A DNA stretch of 6,481 bases from assembly GCA_937916035.1 (NCBI GenBank), contig CALGIH010000070.1, positions 1-6,481 on the forward strand, in the 5' to 3' direction. Below the pieces are notes generated by a model. The model ran no database searches, was not told where the DNA came from, and saw only the letters and a program-made list of their open reading frames with translations. Source of the stretch: an uncultured Lacinutrix sp. GTDB lineage: Bacteria; Bacteroidota; Bacteroidia; Flavobacteriales; Flavobacteriaceae. Positions 1 through 5,683 of the stretch are shown here, piece after piece; within the stretch, counting starts at the first letter, position 1, and every line of letters starts with the position of its first letter. A program made the position numbers and the translations under genes.

Positions 1-492
1 TCTGATTTCGAATCTATTATCATCAGTTAACTTATAGTTTACTTTAACATTTAAATTACCAGGATAACCTTCTTCCATATCTGGAGAAACTCTAGTGAAT
101 TCAATTTCGTTCTCACTAATTTTATTGGTTGTCCAAACAACATTATGAAAACCATCAGGTCCTCCATGCAAATGATTTTCGCCATTATTGGTAACTAGCG
201 TATAAGTTTCACCTTCTATTTTAAACTTACCTTTCGCGATTCTATTTGCGTATCTGCCAATAGTAGCTCCAAAATATTTTTCATTAGAATTGTTATAATC
301 AACTAAAGAAGAAAAACCTAGAACAATATCTTTCATAGCTCCATCTCTGTCTGGAACAAAAAGTGAAATTAATCGTTGTCCATAATTGGTAAAAGAAGCT
401 TCAATCCCATGTTTGTTTTGTATTGTAAAGAAACCCACGTCTTCATTAGCAATATTCCCCTTAAAGTCAATACTATCAATGGATGTCAACAA
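1..492 (-). CDS. galM: Aldose 1-epimerase (mutarotase), C-terminus beyond the window, N-terminus uncertain
   Basis: This is the N-terminal part of a galactose mutarotase, which interconverts alpha and beta anomers of aldoses. The minus-strand frame is open from 504 to the window edge. It contains the family hallmarks FGATIGRYANRIAKGKF and NNGENHLHGG (His codon at 166-168, matching the conserved substrate-binding His), then GFHNVVW, EEGYPGNL and YKLTDDN. The second catalytic His and the catalytic Glu of the family lie in the part not seen. No ATG precedes the conserved domain in this frame: an in-frame TAA sits at 505-507, so only TTG at 492 or 489 is available. Alignment from memory with flavobacterial homologues suggests that the region just upstream, in a different frame, is the original lipoprotein leader (see 486-584). 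The gene may therefore be frameshifted, or may make a leaderless cytoplasmic enzyme. The family call is firm and the start is not. Confidence 0.88.
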   Translation of the reverse strand, partial: MLTSIDSIDFKGNIANEDVGFFTIQNKHGIEASFTNYGQRLISLFVPDRDGAMKDIVLGFSSLVDYNNSNEKYFGATIGRYANRIAKGKFKIEGETYTLVTNNGENHLHGGPDGFHNVVWTTNKISENEIEFTRVSPDMEEGYPGNLNVKVNYKLTDDNRFEIR

Positions 493-584
493 ATTTTGAG
501 TTTTTTATATTTAATTACTGGAAGTGTTTCATTGTTTTTTTGATTTTTACACTCAAAAAGCAAAAGAGAAAAAATACATTTCAA
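486..584 (-). pseudogene. Out-of-frame lipoprotein-like leader of the adjacent galM-like gene
   Basis: Read from a TTG at 582-584, this frame gives MKCIFSLLLFECKNQKNNET, then a short stretch ending in a TGA at 486-488. It has a short basic start, a hydrophobic run and a Cys followed by a polar Lys/Asn/Gln stretch, the pattern of a bacterial lipoprotein signal peptide, although Glu just before the Cys is unfavourable. It overlaps the first codons of the epimerase frame. Adding one base to the six-A run (plus-strand T run at 501-506) would join the two frames without a stop and place the Cys about 30 residues before the catalytic domain. Flavobacterial mutarotases are often lipoproteins. The start is weak, because the TTG overlaps a promoter-like element, and a second disturbance nearby is possible. 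The alternative is that it is chance coding in AT-rich DNA. Confidence 0.4.
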
Positions 585-589
585 ATATA
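582..589 (-). promoter_or_regulatory. Bacteroidota-type -7 promoter element upstream of galM-like gene
   Basis: The minus strand reads TATATTTG, an exact match to the TAnnTTTG -7 consensus of the Bacteroidota primary sigma factor. A clear -33 TTG box is not visible at the usual distance. Transcription from here would start near 575 and give a leader of about 85 bases before the TTG codons at 492 and 489. That would exclude the TTG at 584 as a start codon, so this element and the full lipoprotein leader cannot both be right. Confidence 0.4.
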
Positions 590-613
590 TAGGTTTTATA
601 AATTACAGAATGG

Positions 614-637
614 TGTTTTAGTATATAACTAAAAACA
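614..637. repeat. AT-rich inverted repeat (hairpin) between murA and galM
   Basis: The arms TTTTAGT (616-622) and ACTAAAA (628-634) are perfect complements around a 5-base ATATA loop. Two more pairs (TG at 614-615 with CA at 636-637) form if A635 is bulged. The stem has almost no GC, so it would be a poor intrinsic terminator. It lies about 25 bases upstream of the -7 element for the galM-like gene and could be an operator. The rest of the 590-755 gap shows no convincing gene, RNA or strong terminator. Confidence 0.35.
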
Positions 638-755
638 GTTCCGTGTAACTTCATTTGATATAGAGAGAAATGGTTGATTTTAATATGCTTAAAGAATTTT
701 TCAAAGCGTTAGACTGCCAACATTAACCTCTGTAAATCATAAAAAACTCAAGGCT

Positions 756-2063
756 CTAAACCCTCTCAATCTTAGCGCCAATGGCACGTAAGCGTTCATC
801 AATATTCTCGTAACCTCTATCTATTTGTTCAATGTTATGTATTGTAGAAGTGCCTTCTGCAGATAAGGCTGCAATTAGCAATGAAATACCTGCTCTAATA
901 TCTGGTGACGTCATGGTTGTAGACTTTAAATTAGATTCAAAATCGTGACCTATAACAGTCGCTCTATGTGGATCGCATAAAATAATTTTTGCTCCCATAT
1001 CTATAAGCTTATCTACAAAGAACAAGCGGCTTTCAAACATTTTTTGGTGTACCAAGACACAGCCTCTAGCTTGTGTAGCAACTACCAGCACAATACTCAA
1101 TAAATCTGGAGTAAATCCTGGCCAAGGAGCATCGGAAACAGTTAGGATAGAACCATCAATATAATTCTGTATTTCGTAGCCCTCTTTATGTTCAGGAATA
1201 AAAATATCGTCACCACGACGTTCAAGAGTAATTCCCAATTTTCTAAATACATCAGGTATTTGACCTAAATCATCCCAACTCACATTTTTAATAGTAAGTT
1301 CACTTTTAGTCATGGCAGCAAGACCTATCCAACTACCAATTTCAATCATATCTGGAAGCATCGTGTGTTCAGTTCCACCCAAAGCATCAACACCTTCAAT
1401 AATAAGCATATTAGAGCCAACACCTTTAATGTTTGCTCCCATTCTATTAAGCATTTTACAAAGTTGCTGTAAGTAAGGCTCACAAGCTGCATTATATATC
1501 GTAGTTGTACCTTCAGCCATCACAGCCGCCATAACAATATTGGCAGTTCCAGTTACTGAAGCTTCGTCTAAAAGCATGTATGCACCTTTAAGTTTATCAG
1601 CTTCAACACCATAAAAATGATCTTCTCTGTTGTAACGGAACTTAGCACCAAGTTTTATAAAGCCTTCAAAATGAGTGTCAAGTCTTCTACGTCCAATTTT
1701 ATCGCCTCCTGGTTTTGGAATATAACCTTTCCCAAAGCGAGTTAACAAGGGACCAACAATCATTATAGAACCTCTTAAACCTCTTCCATCTTTTTTAAAC
1801 TCGGCAGATTCTAAGTATTCTAGGTTTATATTATCAGCTTGAAAGCTATAAGAGCCTTTTGCTAATTTTTCAATCTTAACACCTAAATTATCTAAAAGAG
1901 AGATAAGTTTATTGACATCTATAATGTCTGTAATGTTATGAATGGTAATTTTTTCTGGGGAAAGTAAGACAGCACACAAAATCTGTAATGCTTCATTTTT
2001 AGCACCTTGAGGCTGAATACTTCCTTTTAGCTGATGGCCACCTTCAATTTTAAATGTCTTCAT
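756..2063 (-). CDS. murA: UDP-N-acetylglucosamine 1-carboxyvinyltransferase (MurA), Asp in the catalytic loop
   Basis: This cytoplasmic enzyme makes the first committed step of peptidoglycan synthesis, transferring enolpyruvate from PEP to UDP-GlcNAc. It is full length at 435 residues, slightly longer than the roughly 419 of E. coli. Family features are the N-terminal QGAKNEALQ with Lys22 and Asn23, the LRGSIMIVGPLL segment, the mobile loop PGGDKIGRRR around residues 118-127, the LLDEASVTGTANI stretch near 164-176, Asp320 in the GFTPDLLS segment (general-base position) and Arg390 in SPDIRAG. The loop residue that is Cys115 in E. coli is Asp121 here (codon at 1701-1703), the natural Cys-to-Asp type associated with fosfomycin insensitivity. 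The ATG at 2061-2063 lies 22 bases downstream of the DUF4290 stop, so the two are probably cotranscribed with murA second. No strong terminator follows the TAG at 756-758. Confidence 0.97.
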   Translation of the reverse strand: MKTFKIEGGHQLKGSIQPQGAKNEALQILCAVLLSPEKITIHNITDIIDVNKLISLLDNLGVKIEKLAKGSYSFQADNINLEYLESAEFKKDGRGLRGSIMIVGPLLTRFGKGYIPKPGGDKIGRRRLDTHFEGFIKLGAKFRYNREDHFYGVEADKLKGAYMLLDEASVTGTANIVMAAVMAEGTTTIYNAACEPYLQQLCKMLNRMGANIKGVGSNMLIIEGVDALGGTEHTMLPDMIEIGSWIGLAAMTKSELTIKNVSWDDLGQIPDVFRKLGITLERRGDDIFIPEHKEGYEIQNYIDGSILTVSDAPWPGFTPDLLSIVLVVATQARGCVLVHQKMFESRLFFVDKLIDMGAKIILCDPHRATVIGHDFESNLKSTTMTSPDIRAGISLLIAALSAEGTSTIHNIEQIDRGYENIDERLRAIGAKIERV

Positions 2064-2085
2064 TAAATGAAATGGATATTAACGA

Positions 2086-2730
2086 TTAATAGCGTTTACG
2101 TCCTCTATTATTATTATTATTTTTGTTGGTAATTTTCTTGTTGGTGCTTTGACGACTTTTTGATCGCATTAAACTGGTTGCGTCTGTTAAATCTTCATCG
2201 CTATTTTGTAAATTTATTTTTCCGTCTGAGAGTTCAAATAAATGTTTAAGAATAACATCATCTTCAACAGTGTCTTTATTCCAATTCAGAAAACATTTTT
2301 TCATGTGGTTGGCAATGGTATAAGTCAATGCCTCCTTTAATTCACCATCTTCCCACGTGTTAGCAACATCAATCATGGTTTTTATATTATTACCATAAAA
2401 ACGATACTTAGGATGATTTTGAGGGTATTTTAATGGCTCAGGACGAGCTTCAATAACCTCTCTTGATGGCATTCCATAAGGCGATTCTACATCTAATTCA
2501 AAATCAGCCATGATAAAAAGCTGATCCCATAATTTGTGCTGAAAATCTGGAACATCACGTAAATGAGGTTGTAAATTTCCCATCACTGAAATGATGGCTT
2601 TAGTCACCTTGTTACGCTCTTCTTTGGTTTCTATTGCTTTAGCGTAGTTAATCATTTTTTGAAGATGTCTTCCATATTCAGGAATAATTAAATGCTCACG
2701 CTCTGTATTGTACTCTAATTCGTCTATCAA
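2086..2730 (-). CDS. DUF4290 domain protein, Bacteroidota-specific, TTG start
   Basis: The 214-residue protein belongs to the uncharacterised DUF4290 family, recognised by the stretches LIIPEYGRHLQKM (residues 14-26), GNLQPHLRDVPDFQHKLWDQL (about 51-71), and YPQNHPKYRFYGNNIKTMID (about 102-121). It is acidic and helical in the body, has no signal peptide or membrane segment, and ends in a basic Asn/Lys/Arg tail (about 191-214) with five consecutive Asn that looks disordered and may bind nucleic acid. The start is TTG at 2728-2730. An in-frame TAA lies two codons upstream, and the next ATG (Met26) would cut into the conserved domain, so TTG fits the family. It is the first gene of a two-gene unit with murA. 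That pairing hints at a cell-envelope or growth-linked role but does not show it. Confidence 0.9.
   Translation of the reverse strand: MIDELEYNTEREHLIIPEYGRHLQKMINYAKAIETKEERNKVTKAIISVMGNLQPHLRDVPDFQHKLWDQLFIMADFELDVESPYGMPSREVIEARPEPLKYPQNHPKYRFYGNNIKTMIDVANTWEDGELKEALTYTIANHMKKCFLNWNKDTVEDDVILKHLFELSDGKINLQNSDEDLTDATSLMRSKSRQSTNKKITNKNNNNNRGRKRY
2107..2121. repeat. (ATT)5 trinucleotide repeat inside the DUF4290 gene
   Basis: Five perfect ATT units on the plus strand encode Asn204-Asn208 (AAT codons) of the DUF4290 protein's C-terminal tail. Gain or loss of units would keep the frame and change only the length of the Asn run. Confidence 0.85.
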
Positions 2731-2783
2731 AATTTATGAATATGTGTAGAATTAATATTTTAATGAAGCTTTCTATAGGTTCG

Positions 2784-2790
2784 CAAAATA
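2784..2790 (-). promoter_or_regulatory. Weak candidate -7 element upstream of DUF4290-murA
   Basis: The minus strand reads TATTTTG, one base short of the TAnnTTTG consensus. It lies about 55 bases before the TTG start, at a plausible distance, in a T-rich stretch. No well-spaced -33 box is seen. It is the best candidate in the 2731-2852 gap, but AT-rich DNA yields such near-matches by chance. Confidence 0.2.
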
Positions 2791-2852
2791 CAAAAAAAAT
2801 AACAATGGCTTCGAATTTTGTTAAATTTTAAAAACGCTTTTATTTATAATGT

Positions 2853-3146
2853 TTATAACGAAATAACACCTTCAATATTGGTGGCTACTTCTAGATACTT
2901 CTCAATAACAGCATCCGGATTTTTCATTATCACATTTATGGACACACTTGTATACTTAACATTTTTAGATTCTATGGTATTTATAACAGCTCCCGTATTA
3001 TCAAAAAGAGCTTCAATCTTGGCTATTTTTGTAAGATCAGATTTAACAATAAATTTATATAAATATTCTGAAGGCCACTCACTGGTTTCTTCTAATTGTA
3101 CCTTTAATTTCCTGTAAAATTCTTCTTCATTGTTAGAGTCACTCAT
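2853..3146 (-). CDS. DUF493 family protein (YbeD-like)
   Basis: This is a small soluble protein of 97 residues counted from the MSDSN start. It matches the Bacteroidota form of DUF493, recognised by EEFYRKLKVQLEETSEWPSEY, then YLYKFIV, IEALFDNTGAVI, KYTSVSINVIMKNPDAVIEKY and the ending IEGVISL. The family has a small alpha/beta ACT-like ferredoxin fold (E. coli YbeD is the structural example) and is thought to be regulatory, but its ligand or partner is not established. The ATG at 3144-3146 is chosen because homologues begin MS-acidic. An ATG two codons upstream (3150-3152) would add only Met-Ile. The gene is transcribed alone, divergently from the ATPase-recQ-fmt operon, with a good -7 element at 3169-3176. 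Confidence 0.87.
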   Translation of the reverse strand: MSDSNNEEEFYRKLKVQLEETSEWPSEYLYKFIVKSDLTKIAKIEALFDNTGAVINTIESKNVKYTSVSINVIMKNPDAVIEKYLEVATNIEGVISL

Positions 3147-3168
3147 AATCATTTGTTTTTAAGATTTG

Positions 3169-3176
3169 CAAATATA
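3169..3176 (-). promoter_or_regulatory. -7 promoter element of the DUF493 gene
   Basis: The minus strand reads TATATTTG, a perfect TAnnTTTG match and the same octamer as at 582-589. Transcription would start near 3162, giving a short leader of 10-16 bases to the DUF493 start codons. A -33 TTG box is not evident. The element overlaps one arm of the dyad at 3170-3190. Confidence 0.55.
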
Positions 3177-3190
3177 CATTTTGTATATTT
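3170..3190. repeat. Dyad (9-bp inverted repeat) in the divergent intergenic region
   Basis: AAATATACA (3170-3178) and TGTATATTT (3182-3190) are perfect complements separated by TTT. The left arm overlaps the minus-strand -7 element of the DUF493 gene and the right arm holds a -7-like TATATTTT on the plus strand. The symmetry could be an operator for a dimeric regulator, or simply the product of two facing -7 elements. Confidence 0.5.
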
Positions 3191-3191
3191 T
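3184..3191 (+). promoter_or_regulatory. Candidate -7 element for the ATPase-recQ-fmt operon
   Basis: TATATTTT differs from TAnnTTTG only at the last base. A TTTG at 3165-3168 lies 15 bases upstream, a little close for a -33 box. It is the best plus-strand candidate before the TTG start at 3240 and would give a leader of about 40 bases. Confidence 0.3.
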
Positions 3192-3239
3192 TTATTTCCC
3201 ATTTTAATTACGATTTTTACAGCTAAAACCTAGCCAAAC

Positions 3240-3782
3240 TTGAATACACAGCGAATTGTCATAACTGGAGGTCCTGGAACTGGAAAAACATCTATTATTA
3301 ATGAACTCACCAGGAGAAACCACAAATGTTTGGAGGAAGTTTCAAGGCAAATAACCTTGCAAGCTCGCAAAGATGGTGTTGAACAATTATTTTTAAAAGA
3401 ACCATTATTGTTTAGCGAATTGCTACTTAATGGAAGAAAAACACAATTTGATGAAGCACAAACCTTAATTGAAAATATTGTGTTTTTAGATAGAGGTATT
3501 CCAGATGTATTGGCATATATGGATTTTATTGGTGACATTTATCCTGAAACCTTTGTAAATGCTTGTGAAGAACATAGATATAATGAGGTTTTTATTTTAG
3601 CACCTTGGCAAGATATTTATATTAGCGACAGTGAACGCTATGAGAGTTTTGATCAAACCATAGAAATTCATGAACATCTTATAAACACCTATTCTAAATT
3701 TGGCTATGATTTAATTGATGTGCCTTTTGAATCTGTAACAAAACGAACTGATTTTATCCTGAACAGCATTAAGCCTCATTGA
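3240..3782 (+). CDS. AAA_28-type P-loop ATPase/kinase-like protein, TTG start
   Basis: This 180-residue soluble protein has a P-loop NTPase fold of the AAA_28 kind (related to the kinase-like domain of NadR). Visible motifs are the Walker A GGPGTGKT at residues 10-17, EEVSRQI near 32-38, a Walker B-like VFLDRGIPD at 81-89 resembling the DR-containing motif of small nucleoside and nucleotide kinases, and APWQDIY followed by SERYESF at about 121-137, a likely lid region with arginine. It is essentially one domain, and its substrate is unknown. The start is TTG at 3240-3242: an in-frame TAG lies three codons upstream, no ATG is available before Walker A, and homologues begin MNTQRIVITGG. The stop TGA overlaps the recQ ATG by one base, making it the first gene of a coupled operon. 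Nucleotide or small-molecule kinase activity is inference. Confidence 0.88.
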   Translation: MNTQRIVITGGPGTGKTSIINELTRRNHKCLEEVSRQITLQARKDGVEQLFLKEPLLFSELLLNGRKTQFDEAQTLIENIVFLDRGIPDVLAYMDFIGDIYPETFVNACEEHRYNEVFILAPWQDIYISDSERYESFDQTIEIHEHLINTYSKFGYDLIDVPFESVTKRTDFILNSIKPH

Positions 3783-5683
3783 TGAAACATCCACTACAAA
3801 TACTTGAACAGTACTGGGATTTCACTAACTTCAAACCTTTACAAGAAGATATTATAAATAGTGTTATTGAAGGCAATGACACTTTTGCACTTTTACCAAC
3901 TGGAGGAGGGAAATCATTATGTTTTCAAATCCCAGCTTTGGTAAAAGATGGTATTTGCATAGTTATTTCTCCACTCATTGCATTGATGAATGATCAAGTT
4001 ACAGCGCTTAAAGAACGAAACATAAAAGCTATTGCCTTAACAAGCTCGTATAAATATGACGAATTAAGCACACTCTTAGACAATTGTATTTATGGGGATT
4101 ACAAGTTTTTGTATTTATCTCCAGAACGTTTACAACAAGATATAGTACAAGAAAGAATTAGGCAAATGAATGTGAGCCTAATTGCTGTTGATGAAGCACA
4201 TTGTATCTCACAATGGGGAAATGATTTTCGTCCTGCTTACAAGAATATTACCTTGTTACGCGAATTACAGCCTAGTGTAAATTGCATCGCCTTAACTGCA
4301 TCTGCCAAACCAGAAGTTGTTGTAGATATTGTAAAAGAATTGGATTTTATTGATGCCAAAATTTTTAAGAAATCCTTTTACAGAAAAAATTTAGCATACA
4401 TGGTTTTTGAAACCGAAGATAAATTTTATAAAATTCAACAAATACTAAAGAAAAACAAATCGAGTTCTATTATATATGTAAGAAACAGAAAAAGCACATT
4501 AGAACTTAGTAAAGCATTGAGCAACCTTGGTTTTGCCAGCACCTATTATCATGGAGGTTTAACAACAAAAGAAAAAGACAAGCACTTCTCAAATTGGCTT
4601 AACAATCGTGTTCAAGTTATGGTTGCTACCAATGCTTTTGGAATGGGAATTGACAAACCAGATGTTAAAACGGTTATTCATATAGACTTACCTGAAAGCC
4701 TAGAAAGCTATTTTCAAGAAGCTGGACGAGCTGGACGAAATGGAGATAAGGCTTTTGCTGTTATTCTTAAAAATAAAAATGACCAAGAAAAAGTAAAGAA
4801 TCAGTTTTTAAGTGTGTTGCCTGATGTGGATTTTATAAAACTGGTTTACAGAAAACTCTGCAATTACTTCCAAATCCCTTATGGTGAAGGCGCTTACATT
4901 ACTAATAATTTTAATTTTAACATATTTTGCAAGACTTATGAGTTTAACTCAATCTTAGCCTACAATGCTATTTTAGCGTTAGACAGAAGTAGCGTGTTAG
5001 TTTTGACTCAACAGTTCAAACGACGCTCAACTGTACAAGTTTTGATTTCAAATACAGAATTGTTTCACTACATTGAAAAAACTCAAGAAATTAGCACCAT
5101 CATAAAGTCTATACTTCGTACTTATGGTGGCATTTTTGACCAGGAAGTAAAAATTAACACGCTACTTATTGCAGACAAAGCAAATACTTCCGAAGAATTA
5201 GTTATCAATACTTTAATAAAGCTTGAAAAAGATAAAATAATTGCACTGGACCTTAAAAAGACAGATGCCGAAATTACTTTTATTGAACCTAGAGAAGATG
5301 ATAAAACCATCAACAGAATTGCAAAAACTATTGAAACTCAAAACAAGCAAAAAGTAGCTCATGTAAAAGATATCATTGGTTACATTTCTGATGATTCCAT
5401 TTGCAAGAGTCAGCAATTATTAAAATATTTTGGCGAAACTGATACGTCACCATGTCTTATTTGTTCTGTTTGTATTACTAAAACCAAAAAGGCTCTTACT
5501 GACACACAAACAAATGGAATTGAAGTTGTAATTTCGCTGCTACAAAAAGAAGCATTATCATCAAGAGAACTCTTGGAACAATCAACATTAACCGAAACAG
5601 AATTGACTAAAACCATACAGTTGTTACTTGAAATAAACGCAATTACCTTAACCAACCACAACACCTATAAATTAGCATACTAA
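3782..5683 (+). CDS. recQ: RecQ family ATP-dependent DNA helicase with displaced zinc module
   Basis: This is a 3'-to-5' superfamily 2 DNA helicase for recombination and fork repair, 633 residues from the ATG at 3782-3784. Motifs in order are motif 0 FKPLQ (17-21), motif I TGGGKS (40-45), SPLIALMNDQ (63-72), DEAH (137-140), the aromatic-rich loop CISQWGNDFRPAY (141-153), LTASA (171-175), IIYVRNRK (230-237), ATNAFGMGIDKPDV (282-295) and QEAGRAGRNG (312-321). The zinc cysteines C541, C558, C561 and C564 have the CX16CX2CX2C spacing of E. coli RecQ but lie after roughly 200 extra residues following the helicase core. Only a short winged-helix-like tail of about 65 residues follows and no HRDC domain is seen. 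A TTG three bases upstream is a less likely start, since the ATG shares its A with the ATPase stop (TGATG). The TAA stop likewise overlaps the fmt ATG. Confidence 0.96.
   Translation: MKHPLQILEQYWDFTNFKPLQEDIINSVIEGNDTFALLPTGGGKSLCFQIPALVKDGICIVISPLIALMNDQVTALKERNIKAIALTSSYKYDELSTLLDNCIYGDYKFLYLSPERLQQDIVQERIRQMNVSLIAVDEAHCISQWGNDFRPAYKNITLLRELQPSVNCIALTASAKPEVVVDIVKELDFIDAKIFKKSFYRKNLAYMVFETEDKFYKIQQILKKNKSSSIIYVRNRKSTLELSKALSNLGFASTYYHGGLTTKEKDKHFSNWLNNRVQVMVATNAFGMGIDKPDVKTVIHIDLPESLESYFQEAGRAGRNGDKAFAVILKNKNDQEKVKNQFLSVLPDVDFIKLVYRKLCNYFQIPYGEGAYITNNFNFNIFCKTYEFNSILAYNAILALDRSSVLVLTQQFKRRSTVQVLISNTELFHYIEKTQEISTIIKSILRTYGGIFDQEVKINTLLIADKANTSEELVINTLIKLEKDKIIALDLKKTDAEITFIEPREDDKTINRIAKTIETQNKQKVAHVKDIIGYISDDSICKSQQLLKYFGETDTSPCLICSVCITKTKKALTDTQTNGIEVVISLLQKEALSSRELLEQSTLTETELTKTIQLLLEINAITLTNHNTYKLAY

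Noticed and set aside
670..726. Plus-strand 18-codon reading frame (MVDFNMLKEFFKALDCQH) preceded by a purine-rich GAGAGA
   Set aside because: It is very short, has no recognisable family or promoter, and Shine-Dalgarno-like sequence is not informative in this lineage. Chance is more likely.
740..775. Possible intrinsic terminator after murA (GAGCCTTGAG followed by a T run on the minus strand)
   Set aside because: The stem pairing is too weak and imperfect to call. The T run alone is not evidence in AT-rich DNA.
2821..2852. Possible terminator after the DUF493 gene (AAAAGCGTTTTT on the minus strand)
   Set aside because: Only a trivial A/T pairing is possible and there is no GC stem.
2818..3117. 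Plus-strand 99-codon open frame opposite the DUF493 gene
   Set aside because: It is the antisense shadow of a clearly recognised conserved gene and has no family resemblance of its own.
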